NCBI GenBank assembly: GCA_035476575.1
Contig: DATILL010000040.1
Location: 1-64,000, forward strand
Origin: DATILL01 sp035476575
GTDB lineage: Bacteria > Actinomycetota > Actinomycetes > Mycobacteriales > JACQDL01
DNA length: 64,000 nucleotides
Reading direction: 5' to 3'
Shown piece by piece: positions 24,713-34,125 of this stretch (position 1 is its first letter; every line of letters starts with the position of its first letter). The position numbers and the translations under genes are program-made. Below the pieces are notes generated by a model. It was not told the DNA's origin. It was given only the letters and a program-made list of their open reading frames with translations, and searched no databases.

Positions 24713-26102
24713 CCAGGCGTGCATCGGGGACATCACCGACGAGCGGACACGGTTGATCGAGCGGTACGGTGGCGGCGGTCTGGACATCAGCGCCGCCAGT
24801 GAATATCTGCGGGAGCTTCCCCACGCCCGGTTCGCCTCGCTGGCCTACCAACGGCCACGCGAGCGGCCGTACATTCAGCCGCGTGGCGGGTTCCCCTCGG
24901 TGGCCAAGCAGCGCACGCTGACCCTGGCGTTCGACCAGGCTGGAGCCGACTTCATCCCGCTCACCATCGACAGCCATACCCGGCACAACGACTACGAGAC
25001 CGCCACCAGCCTGCTCGCCGCCGGCCTCGCCGAGGAGCGGGACCTGCTCAACGGCTACCCGCTGGTCAGCCACGGAGTCGAGTCGACCCGGGGCCTGTTC
25101 GAGGGCATCGAGCGGCCGGTCAGCCTGCGGCATGGTACGCCGGACGCCCGACTGCTGGCGGAGATCGCACTCGCCTCCGGCATCACCGAGATCGAGGGCG
25201 GCGGGCTGAGCTACACGCTGCCCTACTCCCGAGGGTTCCCGCTGGAACGTGCGCTGGCGCACTGGCAGTACGTGGACCGGTTGTGTGCGGTCATCGGCCC
25301 GGCGGACGCCCCGGTGCACCGCGAGTCGTTCGGGCCGCTGACCGCGACGCTGGTCCCACCGTTGATCACCGCGGTGGTCCAGCTATGTGAGCTGCTGCTG
25401 GCCGCCGAGCAGGGCGTGACCTCGTTCGCGGTGAGCTTCGGGCAGACCGGCAGCTTCGAGCAGGACATCGCCTTGGCTGGCGTGCTGCGGCGGATGTCCG
25501 CGGAGTTGCTGGCACGCTTCGGGTTTCCCGATCTCCGGGTCAGCCTTGTCTACCACCAATGGATGGGGGCGTTCCCCACCGAGGCGTCGCTGGCCTGGCA
25601 GCTGATCGCGGTGGCCGCCGCGGTCAGCCGCCTGGCCGGGGCGGACAAGGTGGTGGTCAAGACTCCGGAGGAGGCACTCGGCATCCCGAGCATCGACAGC
25701 AACGTGGCCGCGGTCCGGGCGGTGCGCTACGTGCTGGACATGTTCCCGGACGCGACCGCGGTCGCCAACGAGATGATCGACGAGGAGCGGGATCTGATCG
25801 GCAGCGAGGTCGAGCACGTGCTGGAGCATGTCTTCGCCCAGCCGTTCACGACGCTACTGTCGTCGGTGCACCAGGCGGTGCTCACCGGGGCGATCGACGT
25901 ACCATTCGCCCCGCACGAGCAGAACGCCGGCCGGCTGATCGCCGGGCGTGGCGCCGGCCGGCGGATCCGGATCCTCGACCCGGCCGCGGTGCCGATCTCC
26001 GTCGACGACCTACGGCGCGAGCAGCGGCTGCGCGGTGAGCGGACGCCAGAGCAGGGCCCGCTGTGGGAGCGCCTGATGCGCGACATCCGGATCCTGGCAT
26101 GA
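24696..26102 (+). CDS. glmE: Glutamate mutase large (E) subunit
   Basis: 468 residues from the ATG at 24696, which overlaps the S-subunit gene; longer frames upstream are out of context. Hallmarks are TIDSHTRHNDYETA, NGYPLVSHGVEST, RHGTPDARLL, FAVSFGQTGS and VKTPEEALGIP. It is the TIM-barrel catalytic half that binds glutamate and adenosylcobalamin with the S subunit. Length is normal (about 480). The gene is coupled to the MutL-type gene by ATGA. Confidence 0.92.
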   Translation: MLPPASQACIGDITDERTRLIERYGGGGLDISAASEYLRELPHARFASLAYQRPRERPYIQPRGGFPSVAKQRTLTLAFDQAGADFIPLTIDSHTRHNDYETATSLLAAGLAEERDLLNGYPLVSHGVESTRGLFEGIERPVSLRHGTPDARLLAEIALASGITEIEGGGLSYTLPYSRGFPLERALAHWQYVDRLCAVIGPADAPVHRESFGPLTATLVPPLITAVVQLCELLLAAEQGVTSFAVSFGQTGSFEQDIALAGVLRRMSAELLARFGFPDLRVSLVYHQWMGAFPTEASLAWQLIAVAAAVSRLAGADKVVVKTPEEALGIPSIDSNVAAVRAVRYVLDMFPDATAVANEMIDEERDLIGSEVEHVLEHVFAQPFTTLLSSVHQAVLTGAIDVPFAPHEQNAGRLIAGRGAGRRIRILDPAAVPISVDDLRREQRLRGERTPEQGPLWERLMRDIRILA

Positions 26103-27346
26103 AGATCTTGCTGGTCGATGTCGGCAGCACCGTGGTCAAGATGTGCATGCACGAAACCGGACGCGGACTCGGTGCGGTGGAGGTCGTTGCTCGGCGGCCG
26201 GACCTCGGGCCCGGCGAGCAGGTGCGAGCGCTAGTCGACGACCGCCGGGCGGATGCTGCTCGTTCGGGCCTGGCCGGCCTGCGGATCTGCAGCTCGGCCA
26301 ACGGTGGGATACGGGTCGGCGTGCTCGGGCTGTCGCGCCGGCACAGCGTGGCAGCGGCGACCCGGGCCGCGGTGGCCTCCGGCGGCAATGTCGCGTACGA
26401 GCGGCTGCTCGGCGCCGGCCTGGGTCAGCCGGGTCCGGTCCCTCCGGTCGACCTGCTGGTGCTCGTCGGCGGGCTGAACGGAGCCGACCACCGATATCTG
26501 CGGGAAGCGCTGGCCGCCACCAAGCTGGCCGACTTCCCACACGACGTGCTGGTCTGGGCGGGGACGGACGCGCCGGACATCGTGAGCGGGCTGCCGGTGG
26601 ACTACGTGGTGGCCAACGTGCTGGACGAGCAACTGCGGCCGGCCATGGAGGGGCTGGCCGACCTGATCCATCACCTGTACGTCAGCGATCTGGTCGACCG
26701 CAAGGGTTTGCGTGCGCTGGCCGGCATCACCGACACGCCGATCTGGCCGACGCCGGCGGTGGTCGCGCTGGCCGCGGAACGGCTGACCACCGAGCCGATC
26801 GCTCCGGCGGCGACCCCGTTCGTGATCATTGACATCGGTGGGGCGACCACGGACGTGGTGTACTGCGCGGAACTGCGCGCGGAAGACGCGACCCGGATCT
26901 CGCCCGGCGAGTCGATCGTCCGGCAGGTTTTCACCGACCTCGGAGTGGCCGGCTCGCTGCCCGGACTCCGGCACCGGCTGGCCACCGACCCCGGTCTGTT
27001 GGAGCTGGTCACGGCGGTGGCACCGGACCGGGCGCGGGCGCTGTACCAGGACATCTGCGAGGGTGCCGAGGGCGTGCTGGCCACGCCGGTCGCCTTCCTG
27101 GCCTGCCTGTTCCTGGCGCTTCGACGGCTGACCAACCCAGCGGGACCGCACCTGCTCCAACCGGGCCGGGCCACCAGCTTCGTGATCACCGGCGGGGCCT
27201 GGACCGGCACCCCCGAGCCGGCCATCCGCCGGGTGATCGGCGCTGGCTGCGGCATGCCGGATGCGCGGTGGAGCCTGCACGTCGACCGGGCCTACTCCCT
27301 GTGGGCGCACGGTCTCCTCACCGTCCCGCCCGATCCCGTTCCCTGA
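26099..27346 (+). CDS. MutL-type glutamate mutase reactivase (ASKHA ATPase)
   Basis: 415 residues from the ATG at 26099 (ATGA overlap). Two actin-like phosphate loops are visible: LLVDVGSTVVKM at the N-terminus and IIDIGGATTDVVY near 245; adenosine-loop-like FVITGGAWTGTPEP lies near 360. This is the MutL family (glutamate mutase MutL), found beside mutase S and E genes and thought to keep the B12 enzyme active. Its presence shows a complete mutase cassette. It is unrelated to DNA mismatch-repair MutL. Confidence 0.87.
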   Translation: MKILLVDVGSTVVKMCMHETGRGLGAVEVVARRPDLGPGEQVRALVDDRRADAARSGLAGLRICSSANGGIRVGVLGLSRRHSVAAATRAAVASGGNVAYERLLGAGLGQPGPVPPVDLLVLVGGLNGADHRYLREALAATKLADFPHDVLVWAGTDAPDIVSGLPVDYVVANVLDEQLRPAMEGLADLIHHLYVSDLVDRKGLRALAGITDTPIWPTPAVVALAAERLTTEPIAPAATPFVIIDIGGATTDVVYCAELRAEDATRISPGESIVRQVFTDLGVAGSLPGLRHRLATDPGLLELVTAVAPDRARALYQDICEGAEGVLATPVAFLACLFLALRRLTNPAGPHLLQPGRATSFVITGGAWTGTPEPAIRRVIGAGCGMPDARWSLHVDRAYSLWAHGLLTVPPDPVP

Positions 27347-27398
27347 CGCACCGGACCAGCGCGCCGCGCGAGGCACGGGGGAGGGGCGCGGAGGCGGG

Positions 27399-27580
27399 TT
27401 ACGACGACGGGGCGTCGTAGGCGAGGTTGGGCCGCGGCCAATGTTCGACCTCGGTGACGTCCATCCGGCGCCGGGCGGCGTAGCCGGCGACCTGGCCGCG
27501 GTTGATCCGGCCGACGGCGAAGTAGCGCGAGCCGGGATGGGCAAAGATGTTGGCATCGTCGAACAGCTCACCTCCGTACG
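27399..27580 (-). pseudogene. Cobalamin-dependent methionine synthase (metH) C-terminal fragment
   Basis: The minus strand reads GELFDDANIFAHPGSRYFAV followed by GRINRGQVAGYAARRRMDVT and EVEHWPRPNLAYDAPSS before TAA at 27399-27401. This matches the end of MetH (SRYFAVGxIxxDQVxDYARRKGMxVTEVERWLAPNLxYD). Only about 60 residues remain; catalytic and B12-binding domains are absent and I see no start. It lies just behind the B12 mutase genes and opposite to them. Confidence 0.6.
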
Positions 27581-27740
27581 GCCGGAGGCGCCCTTGTTAC
27601 ATCAAGAAAGGCCGAGCGTGACGAACCAGAGCCCGGTGCAGCACCTCTCGACCTAGGGGTCGACGGCAACGGACTGCGGAACCAGGCGCGAATGCACGAC
27701 GCCACCAGGCCAGGTGCGCCATGTGGGTACCGTGAAGCCC

Positions 27741-28817
27741 GTGACCGATCACGCACCCCCAGGTTTTGCATACCTGAACAGCATTCTGGACGCCGAGCTG
27801 GCCGCCGGGCCGGACGCTGGCGTGCAGCTGTCGATCTCTGACGCGGGCGCCCGGTACGACATCTCGGTAGGTGGGAACGGCCGCGCTGCGACGATGACCG
27901 CGGACACCGTGGTCCCGTGGGCCTGCTCGTCGAAGCCGATCGGTGCGATCGCGTTCGGCCGGGCCTGGGATGCCGGCCGGCTGGGTCCGGACGACCTGGT
28001 CGCCGACTACCTGCCCGAGTACGCGGCCGCCGGCAAGCAGGCGGTACGGATCCGGGACCTGCTCACGCACACCACCGGCGTGCCCGACCCCCTGTTGAAC
28101 CTGGACACCGGGGGTGCCGCGCTGCCGTCCTGGACCGAGCTGGAGCCGATGATCTGGGCGGTGATCACCGCCGCGGAGCCGGTGCAGCCGCCGGGTACGG
28201 CGATGAGCTACAACCCGATCTCCAACTGGTTCACGCTGGACCGGGTGCTTGCCGCGGTCAACGGCGGCGCGCCGGGCGACAGCTACCGCACCACCTGCCG
28301 CCTGCTCGGCCTGTCCGCCACCCTCGGCACCGCGGAGCTGGACCCGGCGGTGACCGTGCGCTGCGTGGCCACCCCGGACGAGGAGGTCGGCCTGTCGCGG
28401 ATGTCCGTCGCGGCCGCCCAGCCGCTGCCCGGCACCGGGGTCTGGGGCACCATGCGCGACCTGCGCGCCGTCGGCGAGGCCCTGCTCGGCCGCACCGCCG
28501 CCGACCCGCTGCTGGCGCCGGCCACGATCGAGGCCATGACCTCCACCCACTGGCTCGGCCAGTCCCGGCGGGTGCTGTCCACCACCGACTTCGACTATGG
28601 CCTCGGTTTCATGACCCTGCCGCACCTGTTCGGCAAGAAATGCTCCTTCCGCACCTACGGCCACGCCGGCGGCAACAACTCCACGCTGCTGGTGGACCCG
28701 CAGTGGGACATGGTGATCGCCGTCTACTGGAACTGCCGGCTCTCCGACGTACGCGCGGTCACCCGCCGGGTCGCCCTGGTCGATGCGATCTACAGCGACC
28801 TGCGGGCTCGGCGGTAG
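27741..28817 (+). CDS. Beta-lactamase-fold acyltransferase/esterase with Cys nucleophile (2)
   Basis: 358 residues from the GTG at 27741, chosen because it aligns with the start of its paralogue; a GTG at 27732 is also possible. SxxK is again replaced by Cys62-Ser-Ser-Lys65 (VPWACSSKPIGA), the Tyr motif is MSYNPISNWF and the third motif YGHAGGNNST. The two proteins align along their whole length. Both keeping Cys argues that the substitution is functional. The gene stands alone, converging on the exporter gene 16 bases further on. Confidence 0.8.
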   Translation: MTDHAPPGFAYLNSILDAELAAGPDAGVQLSISDAGARYDISVGGNGRAATMTADTVVPWACSSKPIGAIAFGRAWDAGRLGPDDLVADYLPEYAAAGKQAVRIRDLLTHTTGVPDPLLNLDTGGAALPSWTELEPMIWAVITAAEPVQPPGTAMSYNPISNWFTLDRVLAAVNGGAPGDSYRTTCRLLGLSATLGTAELDPAVTVRCVATPDEEVGLSRMSVAAAQPLPGTGVWGTMRDLRAVGEALLGRTAADPLLAPATIEAMTSTHWLGQSRRVLSTTDFDYGLGFMTLPHLFGKKCSFRTYGHAGGNNSTLLVDPQWDMVIAVYWNCRLSDVRAVTRRVALVDAIYSDLRARR

Positions 28818-28833
28818 GCCACATCGTCCCGGG

Positions 28834-30045
28834 TTAGGCCCGGGCCCCGCGAACCGCCGGGAGGGACACCAGCACGACAGTGCTGACGACCTGCCAGATC
28901 GCGGCGGCCCACAGCACGCTGGCGGTGCCCGCCGTCTCCGCGACAGCGGAGGCGGCCACCAGCCCGACGGGCGCCAGCGCGTAAGAGCAGACGGCGTCGA
29001 CCGAGCTCACCCGGCCGATCAGCTCGTTGCTCACCTTGCGCTGCAACATGGTCGTCCACAGCACGCTCATGATCGCCAGGCTCACCCCGCCGAGGAACGC
29101 GGCCGCCGCGATCAGCGGGACCGGCGCAGTCAGCGCAAGGCACGCGTCAGGCAGCGCCCAGGCCGCGAGCGCGACAAGGATGGCGACCACCGGCCGGGTG
29201 GGCGACCAGCGCAGCAGCAGCGGAGCGGCGAGCACCGACCCGGCACCTTGCGCGGCGACGATCAACCCCCAGCTGTCCCCGCCGCCGAGATGCGCAGCGG
29301 AGACCACCGGGCCGAGCACCAGGTACGGCGCGTAGACGAGCCCGTTGAACAGCGCGCAGGCCACGCTGGTGATCCAGATCGCGGACTGGGCGCGCCACGC
29401 GTAGAACCCATGCCTCATGTCGGTCAGCGGCGAGCTCGCGGTTTGCTTGGTGTAGCGGGGAATCCGCAGCATGGCGAGGGCCAGCACGCTGAGCCCGTAG
29501 GTGGCCGCGTCCACGGCCAGCACCATGCCGGGCCCGACGGTGGCGATGAGCACGCCGGCTATCGCCGGGCCAGCCACGACGCCGAGGTCCTTGGCGAAGC
29601 CGATCAGCACGTTCGCCTGCTGCAGGCGGTCGCGCTCGACGATGTCCGGCGTCAGCCCCGCCACCGCGGGGGTGAAGAACCCATAACCCGCGTTGTGGAT
29701 GGCGTAGAGCAGGACCATCGCCCACACCGGCGGATGTCCGAGCAGGACGAGTGCGGCGAAGGTGCCCTCGGCCATCAACCGCACCATGTCGCTGACGATC
29801 ATGGCTCCACGCCGGCCGAACCTGTCGGCGACCACCCCGCCGGCCAGCAGGCACAGCACATTGGTCGCCACCCCGCCGCCGATCACCAGGCCCAGGTCGG
29901 CGGGGGACCCGCCGGAGGCGAGCACGGCGAACGCGACCCCGACCGGTGCCATCCCGGCGCCGAACAGCGAGATGCCGTAGCCCAGGAAGAACAGCCGGAA
30001 GTCGCGGTTGCGCAGCGGGCCGAGCGTGCCCGAGGCGCCGAGCAC
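28834..30045 (-). CDS. MFS transporter, drug-efflux type
   Basis: About 403 residues with some 12 hydrophobic segments (for example FFLGYGISLFGAGMAPVGVA, LVIGGGVATNVLCLLAGGVV) and the MFS loop motif VADRFGRRGAMIV between helices 2 and 3. I take the GTG at 30045, which follows the GGGGGG stretch between it and the ATP-grasp gene stop; longer frames would overlap that gene. A likely exporter of the cluster product, co-transcribed with the ATP-grasp gene. Confidence 0.85.
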   Translation of the reverse strand: MLGASGTLGPLRNRDFRLFFLGYGISLFGAGMAPVGVAFAVLASGGSPADLGLVIGGGVATNVLCLLAGGVVADRFGRRGAMIVSDMVRLMAEGTFAALVLLGHPPVWAMVLLYAIHNAGYGFFTPAVAGLTPDIVERDRLQQANVLIGFAKDLGVVAGPAIAGVLIATVGPGMVLAVDAATYGLSVLALAMLRIPRYTKQTASSPLTDMRHGFYAWRAQSAIWITSVACALFNGLVYAPYLVLGPVVSAAHLGGGDSWGLIVAAQGAGSVLAAPLLLRWSPTRPVVAILVALAAWALPDACLALTAPVPLIAAAAFLGGVSLAIMSVLWTTMLQRKVSNELIGRVSSVDAVCSYALAPVGLVAASAVAETAGTASVLWAAAIWQVVSTVVLVSLPAVRGARA

Positions 30046-30065
30046 GGTCAGCGCGTCGATCCCCC

Positions 30066-31355
30066 CTACTGCTCGGACACCAGGAAGATCTGCGCCGAGA
30101 GCCGCTCGGCGATGTCCAGGTGCGCCAGCGGCGGCACCGAACCCGGGGGAGCGTCGGGCCAGAAGCACTCGACGTAGCCCTCGCGGTCGCTGTAGTTGGC
30201 CTGGGTGGCATGGGAGACCTGGCCGACGTTGGCGAACACCTCGTACGTGGTCACCGCGGCGTCGACCGCCGATGGGTTGCCGATCTCCTCGATCCGGCCC
30301 GGTTTCGCCTTGAGCACGGCGACGGCCGCCAGCCCGGCCGGTTCCAGCGCCGGCAGCCCGGGCAGCTCGCCGTCTAGCTGATCCAGGTAGGACAGGACGT
30401 GCAGCTCGTACGGGGCGATCCCGTAAGCCAGCTCGACCAGGTCGGGTATCCCGTCGCCCGCGGTGCGCGCACCCACCTCCATGATCTGCGGCGGCGCGTC
30501 ACCCTCCAGCCTGATCTCCACGTGCGCTACCCCGCGGTCGAGACCGATCGCCGCGCACGCACGCACCGCGAGGTCGAGCACGTCCTGGCGGCCGGAGTAC
30601 ACGCTCGGCACCCGGTGGCCGACCTCGGCGAAGTACGGCCTGGGCCCCAGGGCCTTGTCGGTGACCGCAAGCACCGTGCGCCGGTCGTGATGGTTGAGCA
30701 CCTCGACCGACACCTCGTCGGCCAGCGTGCAGAACTCCTCCACCTGGATCGAGCGGTTCTTCACGGTGAACACCGCGGAGTGCTCGTCAATGATCCGCTT
30801 GACGTAGGCGTAGGCCTCCTCGGCCTCGCGCTCGTCGTTCACCAGCCGCACGCCGAGGCTGCCGCCGAACGCGCACGGCTTGATGACGCACGGCAGACCG
30901 ACGTCGGCGATCGCCTCGCGCACAGCGTCGGGTCCGTCCACCTCGATGTAGCGCGGGGTGGCGACCCCGGCGGCACGCAGCCGGTCCTTCATCCGGTTCT
31001 TGTTGATGGAGGAGTCTTCGACGGCTGCGCGGGACAGGTACGGGAGGCCGTAGTGCTCGGCGATGGACAGGCCGGCGAGCAGGCTAGGGTCGAAGAACGG
31101 GACCACGCCCGCCGGGGTCATCCCGGTCCGCTGCTCGAGCTCCAGCGTCGCGCGCAGCGAGTCGTCCGCGTCGCTGAAGTCGCCGATCAGGACGTGGTCG
31201 AAGAACTTGGCGCCGCGCACGGCCGACGTACGGGCGATGGTCACGACGGGGCCGTCGAACACCCGCAGGGCCGCCACCGCCGCACGTTCCCGTTGCGCCG
31301 TAGCCGCGCCGAACACCAGGAGGTACCGACTCTTTTCCCGGGGAGTTGGACCCAT
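30066..31355 (-). CDS. ATP-grasp carboxylate-amine ligase
   Basis: About 429 residues from the ATG at 31355 (MGPTPREKSRYLLVFG). It has ATP-grasp features: LPCVIKPCAFGGSLGVRLV (ATP-binding lysine and glycine loop), QVEEFCTLADEVSVEVLN, and the metal-binding VAHVEIRLEGDAPPQIMEVG ... RTAGD. Such ligases make amide or peptide bonds through acyl phosphates. In this cluster it could add an amino acid to the beta-amino acid or to the product core. Divergent from the acyltransferase gene at 31411, with 55 bases between for both promoters. Confidence 0.85.
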   Translation of the reverse strand: MGPTPREKSRYLLVFGAATAQRERAAVAALRVFDGPVVTIARTSAVRGAKFFDHVLIGDFSDADDSLRATLELEQRTGMTPAGVVPFFDPSLLAGLSIAEHYGLPYLSRAAVEDSSINKNRMKDRLRAAGVATPRYIEVDGPDAVREAIADVGLPCVIKPCAFGGSLGVRLVNDEREAEEAYAYVKRIIDEHSAVFTVKNRSIQVEEFCTLADEVSVEVLNHHDRRTVLAVTDKALGPRPYFAEVGHRVPSVYSGRQDVLDLAVRACAAIGLDRGVAHVEIRLEGDAPPQIMEVGARTAGDGIPDLVELAYGIAPYELHVLSYLDQLDGELPGLPALEPAGLAAVAVLKAKPGRIEEIGNPSAVDAAVTTYEVFANVGQVSHATQANYSDREGYVECFWPDAPPGSVPPLAHLDIAERLSAQIFLVSEQ

Positions 31356-31410
31356 GCGCCGTACAGTAGTACAGCGCCGGGTGCGCACCGCATCACGCAA
31401 AGGAGCTGGG

Positions 31411-32547
31411 GTGGACTACTTCGTCGACCCACTCGGCGGCCTGACCGACTCGCGCTGGGACGAGCTCGCCAGCGACCGGTTCTACTCGTCGGCCTTCTGG
31501 CTGCGCCTGGTCGCGCTGGAGCCGGGCGCGACCTCGGGTGGGGTGCACGTGGACCTGGCCGGGGGCGGCCGGGCGGCGGTGCCGGTGGCGGCTGTGGCCG
31601 ACACCGACGAGCTGCCCAACCCGCACCTGCGCTGGCCGCGCCTGCTGGCCGACCGGGGCCTGGCGAGTCCCCCGCCGCACGGCCTGCTCGTCGGGCAGCG
31701 CCGCGGCTACCTCGTCCACCTCCTGCACACGCCGGGGACCGACCCGCTGGCGGCGGCCGCCGCGCTGCTCGACGCGGTGCGCTCGCTGCCTCTTACCCCG
31801 AGCGACGGCGCCCGTGTCGCGCTGTACCTGACCACCCCGGACGTGCTCGCGCTGCGTACGGCCGGCGTGCGGACCATGCCGGTGGCGCTGGCCGCCGACG
31901 CCTGGATCGAGATCCCGCCCGGCGGCTGGGACGCCTGGCTGGCTTCCCACTCCAGTAAGAGGCAGCGCCGGGTGCGCGAGGAGATCCGCAGGTTCGAGGC
32001 CGCGGGCTACCGGATCGAGCACCGCCCCCTCGCCGACGCCTACGCTGAGGTAGGCCGGCTGGCCGCGCGAACCGAGCAGCGCTACGGCATCCCGGCCGAT
32101 CCCGACGGCTATGTCGAGGGGTTCCGCAGGCATGCTGAGCTGGCCGGTGAGCGGGCCGAGGTGCTGTTGTGCGCCGTCGGCGACGAACCGCCGGTTGGCT
32201 GCGTCCTCTACGTGCGCGACGGCGACACGGTCTACCTGCGGGCCGTCGGCTTCGACTACGAACGGCTGCGCGGGGTGGGCGAGTACTTCAACCTGACGTA
32301 CTACACGCCGGCACGCTTCCCGGGTGTGCGCTGGCTGCACGCCGGCATTGGCACACCGGACGGAAAGGCCCTGCGCGGAGCCGAGCTGCGCCCGCTGTGG
32401 CTGCTCGACCTCTCCGCCGACAGCCCGCTGCTCGGGCGGGACGCCGAGGTGCTGGCCCACAACAGCGCGTTCCACGGCCGGCTGGCCGCCTCCTCCCCAG
32501 CCGTCGCGCGTGCGCTGATCGAACCGGACTGGAAGCCGTTCTGTTGA
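31411..32547 (+). CDS. FemAB/GNAT-like acyltransferase (Acetyltransf_6 type)
   Basis: 378 residues from the GTG at 31411, which has AAAGGAG upstream; the longer open frame reaching 31063 overlaps the divergent gene. The second half has the GNAT_6/FemAB pattern: SSKRQRRVREEIRRFEAAGY, LLCAVGDEPPVGCVLYVRDG, YLRAVGFDYERLRGVGEYFN and LHAGIGTPDGKALRGAEL. Family members transfer acyl or aminoacyl groups (some from aminoacyl-tRNA) to amines. It precedes the adenylating ligase by 3 bases, so the two are likely co-translated. Confidence 0.75.
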   Translation: MDYFVDPLGGLTDSRWDELASDRFYSSAFWLRLVALEPGATSGGVHVDLAGGGRAAVPVAAVADTDELPNPHLRWPRLLADRGLASPPPHGLLVGQRRGYLVHLLHTPGTDPLAAAAALLDAVRSLPLTPSDGARVALYLTTPDVLALRTAGVRTMPVALAADAWIEIPPGGWDAWLASHSSKRQRRVREEIRRFEAAGYRIEHRPLADAYAEVGRLAARTEQRYGIPADPDGYVEGFRRHAELAGERAEVLLCAVGDEPPVGCVLYVRDGDTVYLRAVGFDYERLRGVGEYFNLTYYTPARFPGVRWLHAGIGTPDGKALRGAELRPLWLLDLSADSPLLGRDAEVLAHNSAFHGRLAASSPAVARALIEPDWKPFC

Positions 32548-32550
32548 CTG

Positions 32551-34110
32551 GTGATCGGTAGCATCGGCCCGGTGACCCCGCATCATCTCTTCACCGTGCA
32601 CGCCCTGGTGCACACCGCGGCGGACGAGTTCGGCGCGAACACCGCGGTGAGCGACAACGGCACGTCGCTCTCCTTCGTCGAGCTCCAGGAGGTGGCCCTG
32701 CGCACCGCGGCCACGCTGCGGGCGGACGGCGTCGGCCGGGGTGACCGGGTCGGCATCTGCATGGCGAAGTCGGTGGACCAGGTGGTCGCGATCCTCGGGG
32801 TCCTGCTCGCCGACGCGATCATCGTGCCGATCCTGCCCGGGCTCAAGCACGACAACATCGAGCACATCGTGACCGACGCCGGGATGCGGTTGGCGATCAC
32901 CGACGAGGTGAGGTCGACCGAGCTGCGCGACGCCACACCCGAGCTGCCGTTGGTGCAGGGGACCGGGTTCGCTAGTCCGTCGCCGGTCCGGGCACAGGAG
33001 CCGGTTCCCCAGCGGGCAATCGGCGAGGACCTCGCGGCGATCATCTACTCGTCCGGGTCGACTGGCCGCCCCAAGGGCATCATGGTGACCCACCGCAACC
33101 TCTGGCACGGTGCGCACATCACCTCGCGCTACCTCGGCACGACCGCCGCGGACCGGATCGGTTGTGTGCTGTCGCTGAACTTCGACTACGGGCTGAACCA
33201 GCTATGGCAGTCCTTGCTCACCGGCGCGGTGCTGTGCCTGCACGAGCTGGTCTTCCCGAAGAGCCTGTTCCAGTTCCTGGCCGAGGAGCGGATCACCGCT
33301 CTGCCGGTGATGCCGGTCATCGTCACCCGGATGTTCGACCCGCGGCTGCTGCGGGACCGGCCAGACGTCGACCTGTCCTCGGTGCGCTACGTGTGCACGT
33401 CGGGCGGGGCGGTGTCCGACCGGATGATCGAGCAGCTCACCTCCACGTTCCCCAACGCGGAGGTCTTCCTCATGTATGGGCTGACCGAGGCGTTCCGCTC
33501 CACCTACCTCGAACCGGACCAGCTCGCCGCGCGCCCCGGCTCGATCGGGCGGGCCATCCCCGACGTGGAGATCCTGGTCCTCGACGACGAGCTGCGCGAG
33601 GTGGCGCCCGGCGAGCGGGGCGAGCTGGTGCACCGCGGCGGGTGTGTCGCCAAGGGGTACTGGAACGCGCCGGAGGAGACCGCCAGGAGGTTCCGCACAC
33701 TGCCGCGGTACCCCGGCGAGACGCTGGTCTTCAGCGGAGACGTCGTGACGTCGGACGCGGACGGCTACCTGTACTTCGTCGGCCGCCGGGACGCGATGAT
33801 CAAGACCTCCGGGTTCCGGGTGAGCCCGACCGAGGTCGAGGACATCGCCGTCCGCTTTCCCGGCGTGGAGGCCTGTGTCGCGGTCGGGGTGCCGAACGTC
33901 GACGACGACACCTCCATCGCGCTGGTCTACTCCGCCGCCCAGCCCGTCGACGAGGACAAGTTCCTCCGGTTCCTGAAGGACGGCCTGCCCCGCCACATGG
34001 TGCCGCGCTACCTGTTCGCGGAGAGTTCGCTGCCGTCGACCGGGAACCAGGGAAAGATCGACCGCAAGGCGGTCACCGAGTCGGTTCCGCACCGCCTCGG
34101 CCGGATCTGA
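32551..34110 (+). CDS. AMP-forming acyl/amino-acid ligase (ANL superfamily)
   Basis: 519 residues; a GTG at 32572 is an alternative start. Motifs: P-loop YSSGSTGRPKGIM, A5-like MYGLTEAF, A7 FSGDV, A8 GRRDAMIKTSGFRVSPTEVE and the final lysine motif NQGKIDRKAV. The A4-type segment is LNFDYGLNQLW; the Asp after Phe is the position that binds a substrate amino group in NRPS A domains and in the beta-amino-acid ligase VinN. It would activate 3-methylaspartate (or a decarboxylated form) and load the ACP at 18547-18816. No A-T fusion is present. Confidence 0.88.
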   Translation: MIGSIGPVTPHHLFTVHALVHTAADEFGANTAVSDNGTSLSFVELQEVALRTAATLRADGVGRGDRVGICMAKSVDQVVAILGVLLADAIIVPILPGLKHDNIEHIVTDAGMRLAITDEVRSTELRDATPELPLVQGTGFASPSPVRAQEPVPQRAIGEDLAAIIYSSGSTGRPKGIMVTHRNLWHGAHITSRYLGTTAADRIGCVLSLNFDYGLNQLWQSLLTGAVLCLHELVFPKSLFQFLAEERITALPVMPVIVTRMFDPRLLRDRPDVDLSSVRYVCTSGGAVSDRMIEQLTSTFPNAEVFLMYGLTEAFRSTYLEPDQLAARPGSIGRAIPDVEILVLDDELREVAPGERGELVHRGGCVAKGYWNAPEETARRFRTLPRYPGETLVFSGDVVTSDADGYLYFVGRRDAMIKTSGFRVSPTEVEDIAVRFPGVEACVAVGVPNVDDDTSIALVYSAAQPVDEDKFLRFLKDGLPRHMVPRYLFAESSLPSTGNQGKIDRKAVTESVPHRLGRI

Positions 34111-34125
34111 CCCACGCATCCGGCA

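Noticed and set aside
26099..27346. DNA mismatch repair MutL.
   Set aside because: The protein has ASKHA-type phosphate loops, not GHKL motifs, and lies in a mutase operon; the shared name is coincidental.
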